Positions 56,285 to 64,000 of a stretch of DNA of 64,000 bases are shown in pieces. The notes beneath the pieces were generated by a model that worked only from the letters and a program-made list of their open reading frames with translations, did no database searches and was not told the DNA's origin. Both the position numbers and the translations under genes were made by a program. The number at the start of each line of letters is the position of its first letter. Within the stretch, counting starts at the first letter, position 1. Origin of the DNA: Paraburkholderia sp. BL9I2N2 (lineage in GTDB: Bacteria; Pseudomonadota; Gammaproteobacteria; Burkholderiales; Burkholderiaceae); assembly GCF_004339745.1 (NCBI RefSeq), contig NZ_SMGP01000001.1, positions 2,480,001 through 2,544,000 on the forward strand. Reading direction: 5' to 3'.

Positions 56285-57322
56285 ATGAAGCACCGCCTGT
56301 CCGCACGCTCATGCCGCACGCCGGCCTTCATGCGCCTCGCCCGTTTTTCGCCGCGGACCGATGGTTTGCGTGCGAGCTTATTCACGTCCTTCGGTGTGTC
56401 ATCACGGAGCGTGCGGTCGCGCAAACTGCTGATCGCCGCGCTCATGGCGGGAGCGACCGCACTGGCCACGCCCACGGCGTTCGCACAGAACGACGACACG
56501 CCGCCCGCTCTCGATACCGCCAGTGCCGTCAAGGCGCCGGCCACGCCGTCCTCGCAGGTCGGCAAGCTCACGCTGGATCAGCAGGTCAAATGGCTGCGCG
56601 CCGCGCAACAGAGCGGCGCGCTGGAAAAACTCGGCGACGCGCAACTGGTCGCGCTGTTCCAGTCGCTCGATCCGCTCGCGTTGCCGCGCTATGTCAAGGA
56701 AGGGCCGAACGGCTATCCGTCGTACGAGTTCACGATGGCGCGTTCGGAACGCATTCACGGCCAATGGCCCGACAAGCCCGATCACATGCTGGTGCGCGTC
56801 GCGCACGACCCGCTGCGCATCTACGCAAAGTGGCTGCCCGACGGCGCGCGCGCCGGCCAGGAAATCATCTACGACGAGTCCAAACGGACCGATGAAATGT
56901 ATGGGCATCTGGGCGGCATCATGAATGTGATGCCGGTGTGGACGTCGCTGAAAGGCGCCCTCGCGCGTGCGCAATCGAACCATCAGGTGCGCGATCTCGG
57001 CACGGAATACATTGCGAACCAGTACCTCAGCGAAGGCAAGAAATACATCGAGGCCGGCTTGCCGCGTTCGACCCAGGTGGAAGTCAAAACGATCGACGGC
57101 GTGCGCGTGGTGGCCTTCACCTTCGAAACGCCGACCGGCCAGCCGCAGTTCTACGCGAAGAAAGAAACGCTCGGCCTCGATCTGCGGCATCCGTATTTCC
57201 GCACCGTCGAGTCTTACGACAACGACGGCAAGATCTTCGAGAAGATCGTGTTCGAAACCATCACGCCAAAAACATTCGACGACTCGACCTTCGACCCGAA
57301 GAACAAGGCGTACAAGTTCTAG
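56285..57322 (+). CDS. DUF1571 domain-containing exported protein
   Basis: A 345-residue protein with GGAGAG before its ATG. A long N-region leads to a hydrophobic segment at about 43-62 (RKLLIAALMAGATALATP, then AFAQND), so it may use a signal peptide with an extended N-terminus or start internally. The mature part matches DUF1571 (LPRYVKEGPNGYPSYEFTM, KWLPDGARAGQEIIYDESKR, NDGKIFEKIVFETI). The family is often beside lipid metabolism genes; the function is unknown. Its stop overlaps the convergent gene by four bases. Confidence 0.82.
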   Translation: MKHRLSARSCRTPAFMRLARFSPRTDGLRASLFTSFGVSSRSVRSRKLLIAALMAGATALATPTAFAQNDDTPPALDTASAVKAPATPSSQVGKLTLDQQVKWLRAAQQSGALEKLGDAQLVALFQSLDPLALPRYVKEGPNGYPSYEFTMARSERIHGQWPDKPDHMLVRVAHDPLRIYAKWLPDGARAGQEIIYDESKRTDEMYGHLGGIMNVMPVWTSLKGALARAQSNHQVRDLGTEYIANQYLSEGKKYIEAGLPRSTQVEVKTIDGVRVVAFTFETPTGQPQFYAKKETLGLDLRHPYFRTVESYDNDGKIFEKIVFETITPKTFDDSTFDPKNKAYKF

Positions 57323-57759
57323 CTCTTGTGCAATACGTGCGGCGCGAAGGCGAACGCAAATGCGACGTGGGCATGCTGCGTATCCGAGCCCATGCTTTGC
57401 TCGTGACTGTGTTCGATCACATGTCCCGCGCTTTTGGCGAGTTGGTTCAGCACGAAGTAATCGGAAGCGCGCGTGAGGCCGATCAGCGAAGCCGATAAGA
57501 GCGTGGGCGCGGATGTCTGCGTTGCGCAAAGCAGCGGTGCGAGTGTCGTGTACCAGAGCGCGCCGATATCGTCGCCGGTTTCGAACACGGGCAACTGACT
57601 GTGTGCGGCATAGCCCGCGAATACGGCGCCGTACGCGAGCGTGGAGTCGACCACTGCCACCGTATTGCTACGCGCCGCCGCGCGCACGAGCCACGGCCAC
57701 GCGCTGCCTGCCGCAGTCGAGAGGTAAGCGCCGGTCATCATGAAAGTGCGCCGGTCCAT
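57319..57759 (-). CDS. Small exported protein with Tat-like signal, partner of flavin oxidase
   Basis: A 146-residue protein starting MDRRTFMMTGAYLS, an RRTF twin-arginine motif followed by a hydrophobic stretch to about residue 28. The rest is helical and His-rich near the C-terminus (GHVIEHSHEQ, QHAHVAF). I do not recognise the family. It lies 41 bases downstream of the VAO-type oxidase on the same strand. A role as a Tat-bearing escort or accessory subunit, as in other flavin dehydrogenases, is inference. Confidence 0.7.
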   Translation of the reverse strand: MDRRTFMMTGAYLSTAAGSAWPWLVRAAARSNTVAVVDSTLAYGAVFAGYAAHSQLPVFETGDDIGALWYTTLAPLLCATQTSAPTLLSASLIGLTRASDYFVLNQLAKSAGHVIEHSHEQSMGSDTQHAHVAFAFAFAPHVLHKS

Positions 57760-57800
57760 TCATCGCTCCAGTCGTCAGGTTGCACGTGCGGCCCGCGCAC

Positions 57801-59378
57801 TCAGGTGTAGCCGCGCCGGTCGCGCCACGCCGCCGGCCAGATGCCCTGCTTGCCCGGCGCGAGAATGCCGTTCGGGTCGAGCGCGTCCTTGATCGTTTCC
57901 GAGAACCGCAGCAATGCGCCGTCGTTGAAGCTGTACTGGGCCGCGGCAAAATCCATATACGCGAGATGCGCGCGATATTCGCCGTAGCCCGCCGCGCGCG
58001 CGTCGCTCATCAGCGAACGCAATAGCGCGCCGGCCTGCTCGACCTGGTTCGCGTCGTCACGGTCGAAGATCGCCGCGAAAATGTGATGCAGATGTCGCAC
58101 GCCCGCTGTAAAACCGCCGTAGTAGTCGAAGCCGTATTCCGCGGCGCGCGCCTTGACCATCGTGTATTGGCGCAACGCGTCGCGCCCGGTCGCGGGACAC
58201 ACCGGCGCGAAATCCACATGCGCACCCGCGCCGCCGCGCCAGTCGAGCATGCGAAACGCGCTCATCGCCGGAATGCCGGCGAGGTTGCGATCGCCGCCCG
58301 CCGTGGGCTGCGCATCGCCCGCGTAGCGCGCCGTCAGGAAGCGCGCCTGCGGCACGCGCGCGAACGCACGCTGCACGACCGCGTGGCGCGCGTCGATCGA
58401 TTCGGGCGTGCCGTAGAGCGCGAAATGCAGATTCCAGCGGCCCACGTTCAGCTTGTCGAGCATCGCGGTCACGGCGCTCTCGGGCATCACGCCCGGTCCG
58501 TCGTACCACTGCGCGCGCGCCGATAAGCCTGCCGCGCGGCGCAAACCGCCTTCGATCACCGCGTGATTGCGGATCGTTTCATCGAGCCGCAACGGCCGCA
58601 AAATCTCCACGATCGCTTCAAGATCCGCTTCATGCTTGAACTGGATTTCACCCAGCAGATACGCGGGCGGCGCGGGCATCAGCCAGACACCCAGCTTGGT
58701 GACGATGCCGTAGTTCGACTGCATGAACATCGCGTCGAACGAGGGTCCGTAGCCCGGCTGATATAACTGCCACGCGGTGCCGATGTCGATCCCGCCCATC
58801 CCCGTGCGCAACACATCGCCGTTGGCCAGCACCACTTCCATGCCGCACTGCGACGCCGCGTGATCGCCGTACGCGGTATAGCCGAAGCCACGTTCGAGCG
58901 TATTGCCGACCACGCTGCCCCAACCGGCCGCGGGCGGATCGACCCACAGCTTGTAGCCCTTGTCGCGCAGATGCGCATACAGATCGAAGTAACTCACACC
59001 TGGCTCGACCAGCGCGTACGCCATTGCCTCGTTCACTTCGATGATGCGGTTCATTCTGTGCAGATCGAGCACGACCGAACCGGCGAGACGCGGCGCCGCG
59101 CCGCCATACGCGAAATTGCGTCCGGTCGAGACGGTCCACAGCGGAATGCGAAATTGATTGGCAATGCGCAGCACCGCCCGAATTTCGTCGACGGAGCCGG
59201 GCAAGACGGCGGCACTGGCCGAAAACGCTTCGCGCTCGCCGGGCGCGAACGGATCGAGATAGGCGGCGAGGCCGTCCGCCGAGGTCACGACCTGCGGCTC
59301 GCCGACAATCGAGCGCCAACCCGCGAGCGCGCGATCGAACTGCGCGGCGGACACCTTCGGCGGCAAGCTGCGAATCAA
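57801..59378 (-). CDS. FAD-linked oxidase, vanillyl-alcohol-oxidase/4-cresol dehydrogenase type
   Basis: A 525-residue flavoprotein of the PCMH/VAO family. The FAD-binding PCMH domain spans about 50-235 with TVSTGRNFAYGGAAP, SVVGNTLERGFGYTAYGDH and TGMGGIDIGTAWQLYQPGYG. The C-terminal substrate domain closes with DPNGILAPGKQGIWP. Members oxidise phenolic or alcohol substrates. There is no signal peptide on the protein itself. The cytochrome subunit that accompanies 4-cresol dehydrogenase is not found here; the small Tat-signal protein follows instead. Confidence 0.88.
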   Translation of the reverse strand: MIRSLPPKVSAAQFDRALAGWRSIVGEPQVVTSADGLAAYLDPFAPGEREAFSASAAVLPGSVDEIRAVLRIANQFRIPLWTVSTGRNFAYGGAAPRLAGSVVLDLHRMNRIIEVNEAMAYALVEPGVSYFDLYAHLRDKGYKLWVDPPAAGWGSVVGNTLERGFGYTAYGDHAASQCGMEVVLANGDVLRTGMGGIDIGTAWQLYQPGYGPSFDAMFMQSNYGIVTKLGVWLMPAPPAYLLGEIQFKHEADLEAIVEILRPLRLDETIRNHAVIEGGLRRAAGLSARAQWYDGPGVMPESAVTAMLDKLNVGRWNLHFALYGTPESIDARHAVVQRAFARVPQARFLTARYAGDAQPTAGGDRNLAGIPAMSAFRMLDWRGGAGAHVDFAPVCPATGRDALRQYTMVKARAAEYGFDYYGGFTAGVRHLHHIFAAIFDRDDANQVEQAGALLRSLMSDARAAGYGEYRAHLAYMDFAAAQYSFNDGALLRFSETIKDALDPNGILAPGKQGIWPAAWRDRRGYT

Positions 59379-59417
59379 AGCGTCTCCTTGGCCGCCGCGC
59401 GAGTCAGCAGCAGTGAA

Positions 59418-59891
59418 TCAGCGGCGCATTCCTCCTCCGCCGCCGTGCGACATGCCGCCCCATGTGTGCATGGGCCGCGCCCCATGCCAACCGCCGCGGC
59501 CGCCCATGCCGAACGATCCGCGCACGCCATGCACATAGCGCACATGATCCATGTGATGAAAATGATGAAAGCGGTCGACGAACACGAACGACACGCCGAC
59601 ACCAAACACCACCGGCGGCCCCCAATACCATGGATCGTAGTAGTAGACGGGGCCATCCGCCAAGGCCTGCGCGGCGGCATCGTCCTCGACGATCTGCCAC
59701 GTGCCGTCCGGTTGCAGGCACGCGCGGCCGGCAATCTGCTGCATGACGCCGTCGATTTCCGCCTGCCCCGCCACGAACCGGCACACCGACGCATCCGATT
59801 GCGCCTCGGCCGGCGCCGCGCACGCGGCGCACAGGCACACACAGGCTACGCCGCAATACAGCCCGCTGCCGAACTGATGAAATGTGAGCAT
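59418..59891 (-). CDS. His/Gly-rich exported hypothetical protein
   Basis: A 157-residue protein starting MLTFHQFGSGLY, with a signal peptide to about residue 31 (CVCLCAACAAPAEAQ). The middle has ADGPVYYYDPWYWGPPVVFGVGVSF and the C-terminus is rich in His and Gly (DRFHHFHHMDHVRYVHG, ending SHGGGGGMRR). It may bind metal or be surface-exposed; no family is recognised. It lies 39 bases upstream of the flavin oxidase on the same strand, so it may be co-transcribed. Confidence 0.72.
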   Translation of the reverse strand: MLTFHQFGSGLYCGVACVCLCAACAAPAEAQSDASVCRFVAGQAEIDGVMQQIAGRACLQPDGTWQIVEDDAAAQALADGPVYYYDPWYWGPPVVFGVGVSFVFVDRFHHFHHMDHVRYVHGVRGSFGMGGRGGWHGARPMHTWGGMSHGGGGGMRR

Positions 59892-60161
59892 GATCTTGCT
59901 GCCTTTATGCTGTCCGACGCGCACCGGCGTTGCGACCCGAAAAAAACGTGTCGACACCGTGGAGATACCGTCGGTTTGCCTTGCCGAAGCCCTTGCCGTG
60001 ACCGCGCGCAGACACGCGGCGACAGCACGATCCAGCAACAGGTAAACGTTGCGTCGCGCGACGCTATTCCGCGCGCGTGGCGGGCGCGCACGCGGTTTCT
60101 GTTACCGGGTGTTGCAGAGCCGGCCGATCGACAGGCGGCAAGATCGGAACCGCGTGTACCG

Positions 60162-61016
60162 CTACTGCCATGACTCCGGTTTGCCGCCGAGCGCGCTGCA
60201 CACGTCGATGGCGATCGTGCGCAGCTTGCCTTCCGCGATCGGCCCGGACAGCGCGTAGCCCATGCCGTCGTTGACCCAGTAGAAGGTGCGCCGGTTGCCG
60301 TCGCGGAACAGGCGGAACGCGGTTTCGTCGCGAGAAATGCCGGTGACGTAGAGCGTGAGCCGCGCGCCGCCGGCGTTCTCATACATGAACTGCGCCGCCG
60401 GTCCCGCTTCGCCGGGCAACAGCCGCCCGCCCACCAGCGAGTAGCCGTATTCCTGCAATGACGGCACCGAGAGCGGCCGGTTCAACCGTTTGGAGAGCCA
60501 GTTGATCAGATGCTCTTCTTCGTTCGCGGCGACTTCCACCGGATGACGCTGCTCGGGCGTGTACACCGCGTAGGCGATGTCCGCGCGCTCGGCGAAGCTC
60601 GGCGGCCGGCTGCCCAGACCGTCCCACGCGCCACCCGTCAGACGCGGCGCGAGCGGCCCGAGGGCGAGCGCAAGCCCGGCGCCCGCCGCCAGCCAGCAGG
60701 CCGCGACGCCGGCGCGCTGCCACCACGACGTTCTCCGGCGCAACACGATGAAGGCCGGCTCGTCGGCCGCCTCGCGCTCATGGCGCTCGTTGCGCTCATC
60801 ACGCTCACTGCGCTGCGGCGCGCCGCACAGCACGCGCAACGCGGCTTTCTGCGCGCGCCACGCGGCTACGCGCGCGGCGGCCTGCGGATGCTGTGCCAGT
60901 TGAGCCTCGATCGCGGCGCGCTCCGCGTCCGGCAGTTCACCGTCGACAAACGCCGACAGCGCTCGCAGATCGAGCCCTTCGGGCAAGCTGGCATCGTAGT
61001 CGTCGCTGTTCATCAC
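60162..61016 (-). CDS. Anti-sigma factor, membrane-spanning
   Basis: A 284-residue protein overlapping the ECF sigma gene by four bases (ATGA). The N-terminal zinc-less anti-sigma-like domain (LRALSAFVDGELPDAERAAIEAQL) is followed by a single membrane segment at about 101-122 (AGVAACWLAAGAGLALALGP). A periplasmic domain follows (YGYSLVGGRLLPGEAGPAAQFMY). This is the typical layout of membrane anti-sigma factors that sequester an ECF sigma until stress. Confidence 0.92.
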   Translation of the reverse strand: MMNSDDYDASLPEGLDLRALSAFVDGELPDAERAAIEAQLAQHPQAAARVAAWRAQKAALRVLCGAPQRSERDERNERHEREAADEPAFIVLRRRTSWWQRAGVAACWLAAGAGLALALGPLAPRLTGGAWDGLGSRPPSFAERADIAYAVYTPEQRHPVEVAANEEEHLINWLSKRLNRPLSVPSLQEYGYSLVGGRLLPGEAGPAAQFMYENAGGARLTLYVTGISRDETAFRLFRDGNRRTFYWVNDGMGYALSGPIAEGKLRTIAIDVCSALGGKPESWQ

Positions 61017-61543
61017 GGGTTTCTCACTACTTTCAACGGTGGACTTTTACGCACCGGCCCCTGAGCCGGTCCCTCCGTCAGCAACGCGCGCATGTGTTCG
61101 CGAGCGCGCGAGAGCCGCGACATCACCGTGCCGATCGGCACGCCGAGCGCGCGTGACGCCTCCTGATAAGACAGTTCCTCCACGCAGACCAGCAACAGTA
61201 CTTCGCGCTGTTCGACGGGCAGACAATATAACGCGCGCTGCAGATCGCGCAGCACGAGGCCGTCGACTTCCCCTTGCGGCGCTTCGAGATTGCGCCACGG
61301 CGCGCTCTCGTCGTCGACGGCAATCTCGCGGCGGCCGCGCAACTGGTCGATGTAGAGATGCCGCAGGATCGTCAAGAGCCATGCGCGCAGATTGCTGTCC
61401 GGCCGGAACGCCGCCCAACGGGCGAGCGCGCGCTCCGCCGTATCCTGCACGAGGTCGTCGGCCCACGCGCGGTCGCCCGTCAGTGCGCGCGCGTAGCGGC
61501 GCAGCTGCGGGAGCCACGAAATCACTTCAGCTTCGAAAGTCAC
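61013..61543 (-). CDS. ECF-family RNA polymerase sigma factor
   Basis: A 176-residue sigma-70 family protein with region 2 (LRRYARALTGDRAWADDLVQDTAERAL, NLRAWLLTILRHLYIDQLRG) and region 4 (LPVEQREVLLLVCVEELSYQEASRALG, PIGTVMSRLSRAREHMRAL). It is coupled by a four-base overlap to the anti-sigma gene and preceded 14 bases upstream by a small lipoprotein-like gene, forming a three-gene unit. Confidence 0.95.
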   Translation of the reverse strand: MTFEAEVISWLPQLRRYARALTGDRAWADDLVQDTAERALARWAAFRPDSNLRAWLLTILRHLYIDQLRGRREIAVDDESAPWRNLEAPQGEVDGLVLRDLQRALYCLPVEQREVLLLVCVEELSYQEASRALGVPIGTVMSRLSRAREHMRALLTEGPAQGPVRKSPPLKVVRNP

Positions 61544-61557
61544 CCGGTGGGCGGCGC

Positions 61558-61695
61558 TCAGTAGCCGCCGCTGCTGCCGCCGCTCGAGCTGGAGGCGCCG
61601 CTATCCGTCGCGGACGTACACGCGCTCGTCGCGAGCGTACCGCCCGCGAGTGCCAGCAGAACGAAAACGGCGGAAAGAATGCGCGATACTTTCAT
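61558..61695 (-). CDS. Tiny exported Ser/Gly-rich protein, possible lipoprotein
   Basis: A 45-residue protein with AAGGAG upstream. The signal sequence MKVSRILSAVFVLLALAGG is followed by a weak lipobox-like TSAC and a Ser/Gly-rich end (SSSSGGSSGGY). It is the first gene of the sigma/anti-sigma operon and may act as an envelope signal or target; the function is unknown. Confidence 0.65.
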   Translation of the reverse strand: MKVSRILSAVFVLLALAGGTLATSACTSATDSGASSSSGGSSGGY

Positions 61696-62047
61696 GGTGA
61701 GTCTCCTTGATGAGCGCCCGGACGCCTGATGCGGCCGGCAAGCCGATCGGCGACGCGCACGATGCAGCGTCGCCATGCCTGATATAACGCGGACAGGCGG
61801 TGATTTATTCCGCCCATAGCACGACCATGCGCTATCTTTTTCCGCCATCCGCGCCGCGCAGGCCCGCGCGTGGCGGAAGAGCACGGCATTCGTCCGCAGA
61901 TTCGTAACTCAACGTTACAGCTAATAGTTATCAGATGCTTATGCGCCCACAAGCCGTTATAGTGGACGCAGTTCGCCCGCCGACGCGTTCCGCCCCCACA
62001 CAGGGTAGAATCGCGGCGAACAACCGTCTTTCTAACCTGAATTGTCC
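61696..62047. other. Divergent intergenic region
   Basis: 352 bases between the sigma-factor operon and the Hfq-like gene. No gene supported; it should contain both promoters. Confidence 0.4.
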
Positions 62048-62539
62048 ATGGCTTCCGCAGAATCGCATCCGCAAAACGACTTCATGAACGCTGCGCGCAA
62101 AGAACGAAAGCGCGTCGAGATCTATCTTGTCAACGGCATTCGCCTGACGGGGTGCATCGAGTCGTTCGATCAGTATCTGGTGATGCTGCGCACGCCTGTC
62201 GGGCTGCAAGGCATCTACAAGCGCGCGATCTCGACGATCCAGCTCGACACCGGCACGCGTCCGGCTCCCCGCGCGGGGCGTCCCTCGCACGGCGAGCACA
62301 CCACGCGTGGCCCGCACGGTTCGCGTGAACCGCGCGATCATCGTGAGCCGCGCGAACCGCGTGAACCGCGCGAGTCGTATGGTGCACCGTCTTCGGACCG
62401 GCCTGCGTCGGATCGTAGCAGCGGCACCTCGGACGGCCCGGTGGTCGTCACGCGCCGCCGGCGTCTGTTCGGCACGGGCGGCGACGGTGGCAACCACGGT
62501 GGTGGCGGCAATCACGGCGGCAATGGCGGCACCGAGTAA
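62048..62539 (+). CDS. Hfq-family RNA chaperone with long repetitive tail (Hfq2-like)
   Basis: A 163-residue protein. Residues 9-70 are an Sm/Hfq fold ([47 protein letters not shown]); the usual KHA of motif Sm2 is KRA. The C-terminal 90 residues are disordered, with Arg-Glu-Pro repeats ([12 protein letters not shown]) and a Gly/Asn/His-rich end. A second Hfq with a long tail is known in Burkholderia. It binds small RNAs or mRNAs in the cytoplasm. ATG 62048 is chosen over a TTG two codons earlier; the ribosome site is weak either way. Confidence 0.87.
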   Translation: MASAESHPQNDFMNAARKERKRVEIYLVNGIRLTGCIESFDQYLVMLRTPVGLQGIYKRAISTIQLDTGTRPAPRAGRPSHGEHTTRGPHGSREPRDHREPREPREPRESYGAPSSDRPASDRSSGTSDGPVVVTRRRRLFGTGGDGGNHGGGGNHGGNGGTE

Positions 62540-62559
62540 GCGGCCGCCGCAGCGCTCGG

Positions 62560-62790
62560 CTACTCCGGTGAATGGCCGAGCCGCTGCAAGATCTTTTCCA
62601 GACGCATCACCTGCAGTTCAGTCAGTTCGAATCCGCATTTGACCGCCAGCACGCGGCGGCGCCAATACACGGCGTCCAGCAAGCGCTGCGCCGGTTGCTT
62701 CGTTGCCCAATCCAGGTGTTCCAGTTCAGCTTCCACGACGTGTGACGCGTTCAGGCGCTGCGCCGCGCACGCGGTTTTTTTCCGGTTCAT
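62560..62790 (-). CDS. Conserved hypothetical small protein
   Basis: A 76-residue protein starting MNRKKTACAAQRLN; the longer ORF upstream is Arg/Pro-rich and unsupported. It is charged and helical (AELEHLDWATKQPAQRLLDAVYWRRRVLAVKCGFELTELQVMRLEKILQRLG). No domain recognised. It converges with the Hfq-like gene 20 bases away. Confidence 0.62.
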   Translation of the reverse strand: MNRKKTACAAQRLNASHVVEAELEHLDWATKQPAQRLLDAVYWRRRVLAVKCGFELTELQVMRLEKILQRLGHSPE

Positions 62791-63121
62791 GTTGTTCGCT
62801 GCCTTGTTGTTCACGGGTTCTGGTGGCGCCCCTCCCGAGCGCGGCACTGCCGGCTCACGGCATGCGTTGCGGTCTGCCGGCCCACGCGGCCGGCGCTTGC
62901 TTTTGTTGTCCCGCGCCGCTTTCTGTCGACACACGGAAAACGAGTTGATGCGCAATGGTTTTAAGTCCCGGTTGATGACATTGCGGCGGCTTGGAACTCG
63001 TTCGACTCGCGGCTTTGGAGCAGCCGCTTACGGCGCGCGCTCCTATACCGTTCGGCCGATGTTCGCGGCGGGCCGCTTTGCGCTATGCTGATTTGCAGAC
63101 TCTCTTTCCACGGAGCACGTC
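62791..63121. other. Intergenic region
   Basis: 331 bases with no supported gene. Confidence 0.4.
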
Positions 63122-63310
63122 ATGACCAGCAAAAAGCAACACGAATCTAAAACCGCCGAAACACAGGCATCCGACCAATCCGCCGATAGCCGTCTCGACG
63201 AGGCGCTCGAGGAGAGCTTTCCCGCCAGCGATCCGATTGCCGTCGATATGGCGGATCCGCATCATGCGCCGGAGAAGGGAGCGTCTTCGGAGGGAAAGAA
63301 GCGGCATTAA
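63122..63310 (+). CDS. Small acidic conserved protein with ESFPASDP motif
   Basis: A 62-residue hydrophilic protein with GGAG upstream. The motif LDEALEESFPASDPIAV is shared by many small proteobacterial proteins of unknown function. The rest is charged and low in complexity. Confidence 0.75.
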   Translation: MTSKKQHESKTAETQASDQSADSRLDEALEESFPASDPIAVDMADPHHAPEKGASSEGKKRH

Positions 63311-63687
63311 AGCTGGCCGTATTTTTGTCTCGCGGAGCACCGGGAAACGAAGCAGCTGCCAGGGCCTGGCCGCCACCGCACGGGCGGTGCGTTGAGCGTG
63401 GGCGCTCGTGCGCGTGCAAGACAAATGGGGATATTTGCGCCGCGCCATGCACGCGCCGCGCGTGAAACGTCACGCAACCACGCGTGGAATAAACGTAGCG
63501 AGCTGTTACTGCTGTGGGGATCGAGAATTGAGCGAGTCCGCGAAACGGCGACGCCGCCCGCGTGGACCTCGCGAACTACACGCGTTGCACGAAAATAGCC
63601 GAATAACGAGTCATCGTTCCAGTGAGCCGGGCAACACGTTCAACACCCCGCCGCCCTGCCCACCTGATGCTCGTCACACCGCCACTC
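63311..63687. other. Intergenic region
   Basis: 377 bases with no supported gene or terminator. Confidence 0.4.
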
Positions 63688-64000
63688 TCAGTGCGCAGGC
63701 AAACCGCTTTCCAGCTGACGTTGCAGATCGCGCACCTGACGCTGCGCGGCACGCAGCTGATCTTGCGCGGAAGCCTTCTGCTGCGCCAGCGTCGTGGCTT
63801 CGGCACGCGTCTGCTGCTGCTGGGTGGCCACAATAGTCTGCTGCTGACGCGCGACATCGAGGTCCGCCTGCAAGCGGTTGGCGCGGTCCTGCGACAACGC
63901 GATCATCCGCTCCGTGAAGCCTTTCTGCGCCTCGAGTTGCGTGCGGCGAATCTCGACGTCCGACAGTTGCACCGTCTGACGCGCGAAATCCTTGTAGATC
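63688..64000 (-). CDS. DUF2968-like coiled-coil protein, C-terminal part cut by window edge
   Basis: The last 103 residues of a gene whose start is beyond 64000. The visible sequence is a long coiled coil rich in Gln and Ala (YKDFARQTVQLSDVEIRRTQ, then DLDVARQQQTIVATQQQQ), resembling the C-terminal region of DUF2968 exported proteins of Burkholderia. The reading frame continues upstream past the window edge, so the internal methionine at 63972 is not its start. Confidence 0.72.
   Translation of the reverse strand, partial: IYKDFARQTVQLSDVEIRRTQLEAQKGFTERMIALSQDRANRLQADLDVARQQQTIVATQQQQTRAEATTLAQQKASAQDQLRAAQRQVRDLQRQLESGLPAH

Overview
The window looks like a chromosomal segment of a Burkholderia sensu lato species, most likely Paraburkholderia. 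Base composition is GC-rich throughout. Long antisense shadow ORFs lie over nearly every real gene. Several families are typical of that group: DUF3331, an Hfq2-like protein with a long glycine-rich tail, gram-negative porins of the OmpC/Burkholderia type, and membrane-bound PQQ glucose dehydrogenase. The genus call is inference from gene content.

Layout: 0-4.1 kb is core (rlmB partial, rnr, two tRNA-Leu(CAG) genes, each with its own promoter and terminator). 4.1-20 kb is a mosaic of accessory metabolism: LysR regulators, a convergent GH36-like/GH35 glycosidase pair, a broken RidA gene, aldo/keto reductase plus SnoaL-like protein, an HMA-like small protein, an exported epoxide hydrolase divergent from an exported crotonase, a VOC protein, an SDR and a DUF3331 protein. 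20-27.7 kb is a signalling cluster: membrane protein, FixJ-type regulator, single-domain receiver, and a very large kinase-like/AAA/GAF/PAS/histidine-kinase hybrid. 28-32.8 kb holds PQQ glucose dehydrogenase, a porin and another FixJ-type regulator.

32.8-42.6 kb is the most interesting part. A minus-strand operon encodes an MFS transporter, an iron-sulfur electron-transfer subunit (PyrK type), a class 1B dihydroorotate dehydrogenase, an N-carbamoyl amino acid amidohydrolase, a dihydroorotase and a truncated aspartase. In the reverse of pyrimidine synthesis these would convert orotate to dihydroorotate, N-carbamoyl-aspartate, aspartate and finally fumarate plus ammonia. A porin and a divergent XRE-type regulator sit beside it. 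A GTCT-N8-AGAC palindrome recurs in front of the operon, in the porin/regulator gap and near a downstream small gene. I infer a self-contained orotate scavenging and degradation regulon.

42.7-47.4 kb holds a ClC chloride channel, a MAPEG protein, an MFS carboxylate-type transporter and a TetR regulator. 47.8-57.3 kb is a fatty-acid degradation cluster (FadE-type dehydrogenase interrupted by one extra base, high-molecular-weight FabG, MaoC hydratase, thiolase, FadD ligase, DUF1571 protein). Its enzyme types suggest beta-oxidation through (R)-3-hydroxyacyl-CoA. 57.3-64 kb holds a VAO-type flavin oxidase with a small exported partner, a His/Gly-rich exported protein, a small lipoprotein-ECF sigma-anti-sigma operon, an Hfq2-like protein and small conserved genes, ending in a partial DUF2968-like gene. 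No CRISPR array, intact insertion sequence, rRNA or prophage was seen.
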